Shown piece after piece: positions 11,051 to 22,277 of a stretch of 28,854 bases of DNA. The stretch covers positions 25,001-53,854 of the forward strand of contig LUCW03000737.1 of the NCBI GenBank assembly GCA_001586965.3. The letters run 5' to 3'. The DNA comes from Sphaeroforma sirkka (taxonomy: Eukaryota > Opisthokonta > Ichthyosporea > Ichthyophonida). The translations under genes were made by a program, and so were the position numbers. How positions within the stretch are numbered: position 1 is the first letter of the stretch; every line of letters starts with the position of its first letter. The notes below the pieces were generated by a model. It was not told the origin of the DNA. It saw nothing but the letters and a program-made list of their open reading frames with translations, and ran no database searches.

Positions 11051-12888
11051 ATGGCTAAGGGTACTTCTAAAGGCAAGGGAGCCGCTAGCTCTAAGCCTGC
11101 TAAGCCTGCCGAGGTTCCTGAGGTCCCTGTGGAAACACCTAGCCTGTCTGGAGTTGAGCCTGCCGAGGAAACTGTTGGGGAAGCAAATTCTGAGGTTGGT
11201 ATAGAGGATAATTCTGAGGATGACTCGTCGGATCCTAAAGCCTTGGAAGAAGAGGTATCTACTACCGCGGAAAGGCTCGCCAGCGTCCGTGTATCACCTA
11301 GGAGTGAAGCTCAGGACCCCAGCTTGCCCCCTGAACACGTGCCGTCAAATATTGGGGATAAACGTCGAAAGGCTGGAAAATTCGTGGATACGAATGTCGG
11401 GGGCATTATAACTCCACATCTAAAGGACACTCCAGCACAAATCCGGAGTGAAAAGGAAGTATTGGACCTGTCCGAAAATTTCGGTTTCGCCATCGATGGA
11501 GAAGCCATTCCATTCAGCTCAAATCTTGGGGCCGAAGCTGAGGACGCCATAACTCGACAACGAGTGGTTGGATCCTCTCAATCTCGACGCCAATTGAACC
11601 GCACTGAAGCGCTCTTGAAGGAGCTAGCGGCAGCAGCAGTTGTGGACCCCTCTATCGTGTCCCACTTGGCTGATATTCTTCCTATACCGAAGAAGAAGAA
11701 AAAGATTCGGGCCGAGTTTCGAACCCGAGACCTACTGGTTTACCAGCCAGTATGTTTACCACTAAGCCAGTTACCACTGGCGAGAGAGAAAATATTTCAA
11801 AATTTCTATAGCTCTGATGCTACCATTGACCATCCTCTTGACAAACCTAACCCTGTCAGAGGATATGATCGTATGGAACTCGATGAGGCTTACCATCCTC
11901 GTAATATCGACCCTCATTTGCCAACTAACCCTGGTAATCACGATTTTGGCAATCGCTACACCAGTACCTCGTTAGAGAGTTCCCGCTCTAATCCTGAGGA
12001 TGAGGAAGTGAGAACCAGACATACTCGTCTCAGGCTATTACGCTCTGGTATGCAAGTCCTTGAGGACCGTCTATTGAATGACTCTGACCTTGACGATAGG
12101 AAAGCGGATAACATTCGCGATCTAATCGATAACAAGAGAAAGGAAATAGATACCATCTTGGCACTAGCAGCCCGTAGCACTGAGCATGAGCCTCGTGAAC
12201 ACTTAGAACCAAGCTTTATAAAGCAGCTAGGTAACGCGCAGGCTGAGGTCGATTTCTCTACTAATGAGAGTACAGTGGAGACACTGAAGGCCTTCGACCA
12301 ACTTAAGGAGTCTGCCAGCCTTAAGGATAAGCAGATGATGAATGCCTTTATTCATTTCTGTGAGCCAGGTGAATGGCGAACTATCTTGAAGCTCATGAGC
12401 CCAACTGGAAAGCCCTACCCTGGCACCAGTTGCGTGATAATATACTTAACACCTTTTTTTGAAGATGCACGTGACCGTGAACTTCTAGAGTCTCGCAAGT
12501 TCTTTGCAAACGATACCACTATTCGAGGTGCTCTAGCTCATATGACACATATGAATACTCGGATGGGTGGTCGTACCTATACTGGCGAATATTTATTAAT
12601 TTGTCAGATGATGGAGACTCTGGGAGCTAACCTCTTTAAGAAAGTCAATGATGACATCATCGCCTATGGTGATTTGCGATCTATGCCTTGGTCTGTCTTT
12701 GAGAAGATAATACACAAGCATACCAATTCCTTTACTAGAGTACTTAGTACCACGAGCTACACCCAGCCCACTAAGCGAAACGCAGTAGAGACTAATACTG
12801 CGCGTAGTACTAAGAAACCTCGCACTACTACTGGAGGGGGGTACTGGCTCTACTTCTACCGAACCGAAAGGTGATAAGAAGGTGAGAG
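11051..12888 (+). mobile_element. element B gag region
   Basis: Long gag-like coding region starting at ATGGCTAAGGG. The first 200 or so residues are Ala/Pro/Glu/Ser-rich and probably disordered. After the tRNA-like segment comes the conserved helical part shared with element A, ending in a basic Thr-rich tail (TKKPRTT). It would form the particle shell of the family. Fossil part; no repair implied. Confidence 0.8.
11704..11783 (-). other. tRNA-like (Thr-like) segment antisense to gag
   Basis: Read on the minus strand, this stretch has a good box A (TGGCTTAGTGG, 11759-11769) and box B (GGTTCGAAACT, 11715-11725) at tRNA spacing. It has a five-pair T stem around TTCGAAA and a perfect anticodon-type hairpin, ACTGG...CCAGT (11734-11751). 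The loop would be eight bases and the acceptor stem does not pair, so it is a tRNA-derived pseudo-segment and probably not a working tRNA. The general pattern recalls tRNA-Thr. It lies within the gag reading frame of element B and contributes about 25 codons. Confidence 0.55.
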
Positions 12889-13082
12889 CGCCTTGCAAGA
12901 AGTGTGGTTACAACCTCACAAAACGTAATGGCAAGTGGATTGGTAGACACGACCCTGTTAAGTGTGCACCAGGCAAGCCAGATTTTGGACACTATATGAA
13001 AGAGTGTGCTACTTGCAAGGGTACTAACGGTTGGCACAAAGAGGATTGCAAGGACTTACCGGACGTCCAAGTTAAGCACTGA
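12889..13082 (+). mobile_element. element B nucleocapsid-like Cys/His region
   Basis: Carries CKKCGY, then a His/Cys-spaced stretch (KCAPGKPDFGHYMKEC, CATCKGTNGWHKEDC) resembling paired zinc knuckles, though not the classic CX2CX4HX4C spacing. It presumably binds element RNA. Element A holds the homologous sequence, split by B's insertion. Confidence 0.65.
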
Positions 13083-13179
13083 CAGTACCATATGCGCACA
13101 CTAGAGCAAGATTATGAGAATATGTTCAATAAAATCTATACCAAAGGAGATGAACGTATCTTTCAAACAGTTTTCGTAA

Positions 13180-14575
13180 ATGGAGAAAAAAGTTATGGCA
13201 CTATTTGATCCAGGGGCTGAAGTCTCTGCTATCTCACGCCGAGTAGCCTACGCTACAGATATGGCTGTCCATAACGAAACAACTGATTTAATCTTGGGAA
13301 ATGGCAAAGTTACTACTTGCGAACAAGCCATTGACTATGCACACATAATGCTGTCAGATAGAAGAGAAGTGAAGACTCACCTAATCGTTACTGACATGTC
13401 TCAGAAATACGATTTAATTATAGGTATGACTGATCTTCTCAGTTTAGGTATAACACTCACTGGTCTGCCTAATGGGCTAGACCCGAATAAAGATCAGTCA
13501 GATGATAATATGTTAAAGATACCTAAACCTCCGGAAGGTGAAGCAAAGGATATGATTCCGCACTTCACCGATATAATTATGGACTTAATTATACAAAACA
13601 GGAAGATTGCAATAACTGACTGGTGTATGTTTAAGTTCCCTAATGGGTACGTTAGACTTGACTTAACAAACGTCGACTTCTCTAAGTTAAAGTGTCCTTC
13701 ACATAACTACGTGAGTTGGAGACACAAAGACGTTGTCAAAACCCAAATCGAAGATTGGTTAAAACAGGGTCTAATTGAAATCAATTATGATGCAACCCCA
13801 GTTAATTTAGCTCTCTTAGCGGTCGATCAATATAAATCTGATGGAACGTTTAGTAAAACAAGAGTAGTACTAGACCTGTCGCCAATCAACAAACTAATTC
13901 CGCAACATAGTTTTCCCTTACCTAAGATAAGCGAGATACTACGCAAAATGGAGGGTGCGACTATATTTTCCAAGATAAACTTAAAAGCTGCATTCCATCA
14001 ACTACAAATATATCAGCCTCATAGGAAATACTTTTCCTTTACTTGGCAAGGTAAGAAGTACCAGTTTAAAGGTGCACCTGAAGGCTTACACATGTTACCT
14101 TCTTTCTTCCAACAAGTTATGATGGAACTATTTGCGGACCTGTCGTATAACGTATCAGTCTATTTAAATGATATAGTTATCTTTACAAAGACAGCACATG
14201 AACATGCTAAACTCGTTAAAGAAGTCTTAAAGCGACTTAATCATGCTAAACTTAAGATTAACGAAGACAAGTATTCTTTTGCTAAAGATACTATACACTT
14301 ACTTGGCTACAAAGTATCTGCAGCAGGGGTAGAAATTGATCCTAGCAAGAAACAGTTTCTGTTGGATTTATCAACACCAATTACTGGAAGAGATGTGAAC
14401 TCTGTGTGTGGGTTTGTTAACTTCTTCTCGGATTCGGTACCGCATCTTTCTCATTACTTAAAGCCTTTCAGTCACCTACGGCTGCACAAAGGACCTTTGG
14501 GAAAGCTTTGGACTAAAGAATGTGATGATGCATTTAAACTAGTCAAAAGTAAAGTAATGGACGCACCCATCATGC
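13180..14575 (+). mobile_element. element B protease and reverse transcriptase region
   Basis: Begins with an aspartic-protease-like domain (LFDPGAEVSAISRR, the same motif in element A, so a family trait), followed by an RT domain with recognisable motifs (VVLDLSPINKLIP, FSKINLKAAFHQL, FKGAPEGLHMLP, LLGYKVSAAG). The order and spacing match Ty3/gypsy pol. Fossil part. Confidence 0.85.
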
Positions 14576-14582
14576 AGTAGTA

Positions 14583-14940
14583 GCAACCGACGCTTCAGAT
14601 CGAGCGGTAGGTGGAGTGCTTTACCAAACGATAAATGGTAAACCGCGCTACATACAATTCTTTAGCAAGAGTTATAATAAGAGTCAACGGAATTACCCTA
14701 CCGTTAAACAAGAGCTCCTTGCTATAGTTACTGCGCTAAGACAGTTTAAAGACTACCTTTATGGAAGTTACTTTACTGTCGCCTGTGATCAAAAGTCTTT
14801 AACATACTTAAAAGATATGAACCCTGATTCACAGTTGGTGAGCCGCTGGCATGACATTATTGCCAAGTTCGCTTTTAATATAACACACATATCAGGAATA
14901 CATAACCATCTTCCTGACATGCTCTCTCGACTTGTGCCCG
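14583..14940 (+). mobile_element. element B RNase H region
   Basis: RNase H fold typical of Ty3/gypsy: ATDASDRAVGGVLYQ, then FFSKSYNKSQRNYPTVKQEL, FTVACDQKSLTYL and HNHLPDMLSRL. It follows the RT part directly. Fossil part. Confidence 0.85.
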
Positions 14941-14984
14941 ACTACCAAAAAACAGTCAAGGAGTTATTAGCAACCGATTGGATG

Positions 14985-15245
14985 CTAAATAAGAAATGGT
15001 TTAACCTCGCTCAATCACGATGGGGTCCATTTACTGTTGATATGTTCGCCGCAGAACATAACAAACAGGTTTCTGAATATAGGTCGTTGACTCATCCTAA
15101 AGGTGATGCATTTCAGCTTGACTTATCAAAGCATAATGCGTGGGCTAACCCACCTTGTCAACTTATCGCACAGTTGTTAAATTATGTTAATATTACTAAA
15201 TCTACCATTACCCTGTGTTGTCCCTTACGTAACTCCGACCCATGA
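14985..15245 (+). mobile_element. element B methyltransferase-like (Dam-like) domain
   Basis: Between RNase H and integrase sits a segment with RWGPFTVDMFAAEHNKQ, a mid-part ending DAFQLDL, then WANPPCQLIAQLLNYV. This matches the pattern of the N6-adenine-methyltransferase-like domain known from DIRS and Ngaro retroelements, in which an NPP/PPF-type motif follows a DxFA motif. Its presence in an element with LTRs and a DDE-type integrase is uncommon. The function of this domain in retroelements is not settled. Confidence 0.6.
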
Positions 15246-15759
15246 ATACGTGATTTAATTAATATGATTCAAGACGAACCTATTTATGTCGACCGTGAAA
15301 CCGACACGTTCTTGTATCAGGGATCCTATTCTATTAAGAAGACGCCTTGGAAACACACCATTGTTTGTCGCATCGGTCCTGCAGGTACCACTAAGTGGAA
15401 ACCCTCAACCGAATTCTTAGCTAAACTAGAGGAGTCTAAAGAGTTTGAACAAAAGATCAAGACTCGTACAACACATGCACCCAACAAGATTGCAGTCGAG
15501 ATAATGCCGATTGAAACGGCATTAGATCGTACATGGAACTAGCTAAGGCCATGGATCAAAGACTCAAAACTCTAAGAGAACCTGAAGCTCGCACTCAACT
15601 ACTTAAAGCGCTGCTTAAAGAACAGCCAGGAGTTGCGAAACAACTGAAGAAGATACTTCAACAATCTAATGTTGTCAATTATGTATCTCAGGAGTCTACC
15701 CCTCCTGATACTGAGGTTGCCCTTTCCAACAGGACTACGGTTCATCCAGCCAGCGTTAC

Positions 15760-16565
15760 GCAGAATCTGACTGACTTAGAGGAGCTCGAAAGTAGAGTTA
15801 AAATTATACATAATTTAACGCATCGAGCATATGAGCATACTTATAAAATGGCTATTCGTGCAGGGCTTGATCACCCGGCGCTGAAAGAAACCATACGTGA
15901 AGTATACCGACGCTGTACTGATTGTGAAAAGAACCAGATCAAGCGATACGGTTGGGCACCCCTAAAAAGTGACAGAAGACCAACCGATGCGCCGAGTCAT
16001 AGTCGATTTGGTTAAACTTCCGCGATCCAAGCATACTGGCGATGTATATATCTGTCATTTCTTATGTGTGGCTTCGGGCTATAACTTGCTTTATGCAATA
16101 CCGAACAAACGTCCACAAACAGTGGCAGAATTATGCTATCACGTCTTTAATGACTTCGGTTTCCCCCGAGTACTATGTTCTGATAACGGTAGCAAGACCC
16201 GTTTCATGGATGGGACAGTAGCTTGGCTAACCTCCGATGCATTTCGTGAATCTCGCGACTTTCTTCGTATCTTTAATATGAAATGGAATAAGCGTTTACA
16301 TAAGAACACACGAGATAAACGAAAAGGGTTTCCTCAGGTGACTACAAACCCTGACGGATCTGAAATTCCCTATTTGCCACCTACTTCCTACGTGACTAAA
16401 CTTTCTGATCATTATACCAACAGTGCAGAAAATTGTTCAAACTTACTTACTAATGAAGAACAGCCTTTGGCTATTACCTTACCAAATAATAAACGTAAGG
16501 CGCCTGCATCGGAAATGGTTACTGGACCAAATACTAAACGACATAGAGTACAACATGAGTCTTGA
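15760..16565 (+). mobile_element. element B integrase region
   Basis: Shows the His-His-Cys-Cys zinc-binding part (HRAYEHTYK ... CTDCEKN) and part of a DDE-type catalytic core (VDLVKLPRSK, FPRVLCSDNG), followed by a basic C-terminal tail. Integrase inserts the cDNA; the GTTA duplication at the element ends is its footprint. Fossil part. Confidence 0.75.
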
Positions 16566-16692
16566 ACTCGTACATATAGGCACATACTTACTCGATAAGT
16601 CATGACCGAAACCGTTTTTACTTTGGTTTTCGCTTTACCAACTAGATCGTATCTTAACGTACGTTCGTAGTTCTAAAAGCTACTGGGGGCTA

Positions 16693-17285
16693 TGTAGAAA
16701 TACGGCCTCCGGTCAGTCTAAAATATCAAGATCAATTGAGACAATACATTGGTTTTTATTTGTATTTTAAATAATTTAGTACAAGCTCTTTTTCCAATAT
16801 TTCCAAAGTATTCTAAATTCACTTTGATGGCTCCAATAGCCTGAGTATTTGGTATGACTCATCTACTTGGACCTATTTGAGACATTAGTAGATGTAGGAT
16901 ATTATAAACTAAATTTTATAATCTCCGAACTACTACTTATTGATTTTGGTCCTCCCGCCAATCTCCAAAATCCAATAAGTCTTTCTTTTTTTAACTTTTC
17001 TTCAGATGGAACTTTATTTATATCAGCTAATGTATTAACGTGACTTACGTTATTATGTCTATTTACAAATTAGGCAAGTGGTCATGAACATTTAGTACTT
17101 CTAGTGAAAATTATTCAATAGAGAACAGCTAGAGGTACGCCCTGTGTGATCGAGGATATTTAGGCACTTAACAAGAGGCAGTCCCGATCATTCTTACACA
17201 AGCCACCACTGCTAAATCCTAACTGACTAAATTGTATTTTAGTTTAATATAGTTTGAAACCTAGTAATTTCCATCGAAGTTTACA
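16693..17285 (+). repeat. 3' LTR of element B
   Basis: 593 bp, TG...CA, matching the 5' LTR at about 99%. A short G-rich run (CTGGGGGC) just before it may be the polypurine primer site. Confidence 0.93.
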
Positions 17286-17847
17286 GTTACAACCTCACTA
17301 AACGTGATGGCAAGTGGAATGGTAAACACGACTCTGTTAAGTGTGCACCAGGCAAGCCAAACTTTGGGCACTAAATGAAAGAGTGTACTACTTGAAAGGG
17401 TACTAACGGTTGGCACACAGTCATACCGGACGTCCAAGTTACGCACTGACAGTTCCATATGTGTTCACTAAAGCAAAATTATGAGAAAAAAAAGTTTAAT
17501 AAAATCTATACCAAAGGAGATGAACGTGTATTTCAACCCGTTTATGAAAATGGTGAAAAGGTTATAGTACTTTTTGATCCAGGGGCTGAAGTCTCTGCTA
17601 TCTCACGCCGAGTAGCCCACGCTACAGATATGGCTATCCATAACGAATCAACTAATTTGATCTTGGGAAATGGTAAAGTTACCACTTGCGAAGAAGCCAT
17701 TGGCTATGCACACAAAATGTTGTCAGATAGACGAGAAGTAAAGACTCACCTAACCGTTACTGACATGTCTCAGAAATACGATTGAATTATAGATATGACT
17801 GATCTTCTCAGTTTAGGTATAACTCTCACTGGTCTGCCTAATGGGTC
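17286..17847 (+). mobile_element. element A, nucleocapsid-to-protease part (right of B)
   Basis: Continues element A after the GTTA duplication. It is homologous to B at about 12908-13480, including the protease motif LFDPGAEVSAISRR and GITLTGLPNG. It ends abruptly where LINE sequence starts. Fossil part. Confidence 0.88.
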
Positions 17848-19365
17848 TGCTACCCATGCTACCCAAGCTGGCTTCAAATCACGGTACTCCTGTCATACCC
17901 AAGCACTTAACGCCATGGAATCTGAGACACAGTCAGAAGAGGAGTGGAACGACGTCTGTCGGGACATAATCAAGGTATACGACAAGGTTGCTCTCCTACG
18001 CCTATGGGTACTTCTGCATCACGCTGGAATGCCCGAAAAATAGTTCAACTGCCTCCGCGCGCTGTTTGGGAGGGTCCCTACCCGTGTGACTTATCGCTGC
18101 ACGCTCTCATCTCTATTCCACAGAACGAATGGCAATCTACAAGGCTCAATCGTCGGTCCTCGGCTCTTTATTATTTACATGGATTCCTTAGCTGTCACGC
18201 TAGCACAATTTTGGCCCAAGCTCCTCCGCTCTTATTTATTTGTCGATGACACACGGATCCAAGCCCCTCGATCGGTTTTGCTCCAGCCCTTCTTAGATCA
18301 CATTGATGCATGGGAACGCAAATCTGGCATCGAACAAGGTGTCATTAAACCCCGAGTAAGATCTACCGACGTGCGACACGCGGCGCCAACCCTCCATATA
18401 AATGGTGAGCTTATCACGCCGACGCTTGCAGATGTACCTTGGAACACACGTTACCTCGTCCTGAAGATGGCGCCCACACATGCTGAACCGAAACACTCCA
18501 AATATTTGGGGTTCCCACACTCTCATTGAATCATCCTCGCCAGACATATGGAATCCCTGGTTGCAGCATTGTCACTGGGTATCGCCTCTTTCCGCGCTTA
18601 TGGCTTCCATGGCTTCAGCTGGCGACACCCCCGCAACCGACTGGTGATGTTCAAAACATTCATCCTATCCACGGCTACATATGGGCTGACCATTATTGCC
18701 TGGGCTCCGTCTATATGGAATGATGCGTTGGACCCCCTGTTGGAGCGCTTTAACTCAGCACTCATCCAAGCAGCAGCCTTCATCACGGGCACTAAATACC
18801 CTCGGTTTCCCAAACATTGAACATACTTACTTCACTTTTGCGGCCTGCTCCCCGCGCGACCATTCGCGGACTACCTCGGAGGTTGCCTGGGAAGCACAAA
18901 TCCACTTACCCCTCTGACGCAACCCGCCTGGGCCCACGATAAACCATCACTGTGTTTCCCGTACAGTATCTATGCTCACCTAAAAACCGTACTCAAAACT
19001 ACGGGCGGGCGTACACACGACCATGTAGCCCTCCGCCAACGCTGTGACGACATTAGGAAGAACTCAACGAAACGTTGGTCCAACAAGGAGATCGCGGCAA
19101 TGGCCCGGCTACAATACTACTACCAACTAGTCATGGGCAAACCGCCAACCTCAAATCAGGACAAAGCCAGACACGACAGCTTCAACCGCTACTTTGAGCC
19201 TACGCCAATCCGGCTCTGTGATCACATTGCTCGACTATCGCACCGACGGATGTCTCTGCCCTGTCTGCCCCGATGGCCACAAATCCATCACCAACCACTT
19301 TGCCTGCATCCAACAACTGATCCGACGCATCCTGGTAGGCCCGAAACTAAACCCTAAAATATAAG
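17848..19365 (+). mobile_element. truncated non-LTR retrotransposon (LINE) ORF2 fragment
   Basis: GC-richer segment encoding the 3' part of a LINE ORF2 in several shifted frames. Visible parts: an RT segment with GFKSRYSCHTQAL (about 17860), QGSIVGPRLFIIYMDSL (about 18135-18185) and LFVDDT (about 18235, the YADD-box equivalent); KYLGF (about 18500); then thumb-like sequence to about 18820; and a C-terminal Cys/His cluster (CLCPVCPDGHKSITNHFAC, about 19253-19310) resembling the CCHC-type finger of Jockey/CR1/R1/L1-group ORF2 proteins. The 5' portion, endonuclease included, is missing. The frame changes at least three times (pieces near 17850-18043, 18086-18529, 18548-18820, 19100-19357), so it is dead. 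No target duplication or poly-A tail is apparent: the left side abuts element A and the right side abuts copia sequence. Confidence 0.8.
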
Positions 19366-19379
19366 GCAACCAGAGGAAC

Positions 19380-20090
19380 GATGCATAGCATGCACTATTG
19401 CTAAGAAGAAGAACAAGAATACAAACAAGGAAGAACAGCACGAACGTACTACAGAGCCTCTCGAGTTAGTCTTCGTGGACATAATAGAACCATTCCTAAC
19501 GTCAATAGGATCTAACACCTACTCTGTATCAATCATAGACGTTTTTCTAGCATGGCAAAAGAGTATCCGATCCGCGATCTGAAAGCGACAACAATTTTAC
19601 AGCAAACGTTATGAGGTGCATGCTTGGCGTATTTGAGATACTGCTCAAGGTACGCACCTACGGCCACGCCACAATACCATGGCAAGGTAGAGATACTCCA
19701 GGGTACATTGGTCCCTAGAAGGCTTGCACAACTGAAGTATGCACGGGTACCGACTACTATGTGGGCTGAATCACTGATGCAAACCACCAATATATACAAT
19801 GCTATACTCACTATCGAAAAGAGCTCATCCCCATACGAGGAGTTTACAGGATACGCATTTCCGATAGATATGTTCAGAACATTCGTATGTCACATGGCAT
19901 TCAAGAACCGTGATCCAGACGGCAAACTCGACGACAAAGCACTGGATGGCATTCTTCTTGCGCAACCCTTGGACACAACACCGGCCTCGTATCGTATATA
20001 CTCACCTCTGACCAAGCGTATAATACAAAGCCAAGACGTCTATATATTCGAAGATGAATTCTTTGTCTGGGAAGACAACAAAGGTACAAT
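19380..20090 (+). mobile_element. copia element: integrase region
   Basis: Fits copia integrase: Cys-containing lead-in with Lys-rich stretch, an LELVFVDI core start, then TTMWAESLMQTTNIYNAI, SPYEEFTGY and KALDGILL, and a YRIYSPLTKRIIQSQDVYIF end, matching the family's C-terminal pattern. Fossil part. Confidence 0.8.
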
Positions 20091-20509
20091 TGACATCGCA
20101 GCACCAGACACTGCGAACAGTAGTACATTCCTCAAAATCGAGAATAGCGATTTCCAAACAAACATAAGGACAACATCGACAGCGCCATCAAGCCCAGCCA
20201 ACTGTGGCGCACACGTCGAGCAACCGAGAACAACTACAGATTATTTCATCGTCAACACAACAACCTGCTGAGAGCAAAGTACATACCGTCGAGTCGAAGG
20301 CTTCTGTAGCGACTACCAAAACACAACATGATCTTAAAGCAACCATAGCTAGAAGAACGCAGAAAGTCACCAAATCTCTCGACAAATGCCGGACCTTGCG
20401 ATAGATGATAATAATGTCGACTAGTATCACGATAGCCGCCGTAAGAGACGAACTCCTAGCACTACGCACACTGTCAATTTAGCAACTGCAGCAATGGAAC
20501 CGAAAACAT

Positions 20510-21481
20510 ACAAAGGTACATATGAGATACCAAACGCAGCCGATTGGGAAAAATCAGCACGTTTGGAGATGGAGAGCTTGGTGATACAGCGCAAGGCATT
20601 CACTCTGGTTGACAACAAACCATGAGAGAAATCATTATTCCCCCTTCGATGGGTCTTCAAGGAGGACAAGTCACACGACGCAGGAATGGGGATTGATAGA
20701 CTGTAAGCCAGCATGGGTGCCAATTCTAGAACCGGACTATGAAGTAACAGACAAACATGCATATCTCTCGAAAAAGGCGGCAAGCTCAGACGTCCCAACA
20801 ATCACACAATACAACAAGCTAGTGGGTCAGCTACGATACCTTGTAGATAAAACACGAGTGGATATATGCTCTGCAGTTTCGATCCTAAGTCGCTATCTGA
20901 TAGCACCTCAGTACCATCACTTCAGAGGTGCCAAGCGCTGTTTGAAGTATCTCGCTGGTACTCAGGACTTCGAACTCAAATACACGAACGAAAAACCATT
21001 TATTCCCTATCTGAGTACAGACAGTAGCTTTGCTAGGGATGGCACAACAAGACGATCTACCACCGGGCGAGTGAGCATTTTAGAAGGTACAACATTCATC
21101 TGGGCAACAAACTTGCAACGACTAGTAATAACGTCTACAGCAGAGGCAGAATACGTAGCACAATTTGATATAGCCAAAGACGCGGTATGGGCTAGGATTC
21201 TCTTCACAGAACTCGGCATTCCGGTCGTAGAACTCACCACCATAGAACAGGACAACAAGTCAGCAATACTGATGGAAAATGGTATCACGAAATCCCGCCG
21301 TACAAAACATGTCGATCTACGATATCATCATATCAGAAAACTCACATCGGACAACACCATCAAGCTAAAATACATACCATCAGATCAGCTACCCAGTGAT
21401 TTCTTCACGAAGCCACTCAGCCGAAAGAAGTTTACCGATATACGCGAGAGACTAATGACTCGGATGCCAGTATCAACATAG
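20510..21481 (+). mobile_element. copia element: partial RT and RNase H region
   Basis: Opens with the copia RT start pattern (ADWEKSARLEMESL...FTLVD, PLRWVFKEDK) and passes to the end of RT and RNase H (YNKLVGQLRYLVDKTRVDI, RRSTTGRVSILEGTTFIWA, EYVAQFDIAKDAVW, DNKSAILMENG, LPSDFFTKPLS). Fossil part. Confidence 0.82.
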
Positions 21482-22204
21482 TTCAATTTATAATAAAGGT
21501 AAGTATTTTAAGGTAAGCAGGTGTCAAATGCTTTGTGCTTCTATCTCTGACTGCAAAATATACACATGTATCGTACCTTGTAAAAAGAGTGTGTAAAAAC
21601 TGTTTGTATTATATGTAAAAATGAAATTATAAATAATGTACACGCAATATATAACTATATATTTGTTCATATAATTGTTCCTATCGATAGACATCCAAGT
21701 ATCTACTTGTGCGACTGCGTTTTGACATAAAATATTCGGAAATTAAGTTGAATCCCGCAGACTCTGAGTCTCAGCCTCTCAGGCCACATCCCAAAGTCAA
21801 ACAATATGCCACAACGCAGAAGGGAGCTGTCCCCCAGCATCCACGCCGCAGTCCACACCGATTCAGTAAGCAAAATGTTATTTTCAAGAAAATCTTGAGT
21901 ATATTGTTACTTGCGAAATTGATATTCCTGTCCTCGTACAGAAGATTATCCACGCCAGTCGTGAAGCCTGTCACTGTACGTCTACTCTTCAGAAAAGTCA
22001 ACGTTTTCAACAATTCTCAGGAGACTATACTCAACAGCACCAATTCGTAAACGTGTTCGACAAATATACATTGGTTCAACGCTTATCGCCCAATCCATCT
22101 ACAGAGTCAAAAATTTCACAATCCAGGTCTTAAATTTTCAACCTTCAGTAGTCTTTAGTTTCCAATTTTCAGCCTTCAGACATCAGCCCTTGTTGATTGT
22201 AAAA
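21482..22204 (+). other. copia 3' non-coding region
   Basis: About 720 bp between RNase H and the probable polypurine tract. It holds a 113-codon frame at 21709-22050 (Lys/Arg/Ser-rich with one short hydrophobic stretch, FKKILSILLLAKLIFLSS) that I do not recognise. The region is probably 3' leader of the element; a small accessory frame cannot be excluded. Confidence 0.4.
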
Positions 22205-22216
22205 TTGAGGGGGAAT
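22205..22216 (+). promoter_or_regulatory. probable polypurine tract of the copia element
   Basis: TTGAGGGGGAA followed by TGATAGACTACAGG. A G-rich purine run immediately before TG is the standard plus-strand primer and 3' LTR boundary in copia elements. The LTR would start at 22216. Confidence 0.5.
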
Positions 22217-22277
22217 GATAGACTACAGGTCTCGAGCCAGATTTTACAGCAAGAAACCATCTCTGATTTAGGGAAGT

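Larger units (their letters stand above)
10376..17285 (+). mobile_element. young Ty3/gypsy-like LTR retrotransposon with both LTRs (element B)
   Basis: A 6.9-kb element with LTRs at 10376-10971 and 16693-17285, each TG...CA, inserted in element A of the same family. Its target duplication is GTTA (10372-10375 and 17286-17289), and joining the flanks gives the same gag sequence seen inside B at 12908 onward. Parts in order: gag, nucleocapsid-like Cys/His region, aspartic protease, reverse transcriptase, RNase H, a methyltransferase-like domain, and integrase zinc-binding and catalytic-core regions. The order RT-RNase H-integrase places it with Ty3/gypsy. About six or seven substitutions and three small length changes separate the LTRs (about 1%), so it is recent. 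It looks nearly complete in structure but broken, with a few breaks in the pol part. Confidence 0.9.
8064..17847 (+). mobile_element. older Ty3-like LTR-element fragment (element A), split by two insertions
   Basis: Element A survives as 8064-8708, 9861-10375 and 17286-17847, all homologous to element B and in the same order. They cover middle gag, late gag up to the nucleocapsid cysteine region, then the protease region. By eye it is about 90% identical to B. No LTR of its own is visible. It starts in mid-gag and stops where a LINE sequence begins. It is a broken fossil with several breaks. Its interruptions are the 1.15-kb insert at 8709-9860 and the whole of element B. The inverted repeat at 7980-8197 disturbs its left edge. 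Confidence 0.85.

Noticed and set aside
11704-11783. Functional tRNA gene
   Set aside because: The acceptor stem does not pair and the anticodon loop is one base too long, so only a tRNA-derived segment is supported.
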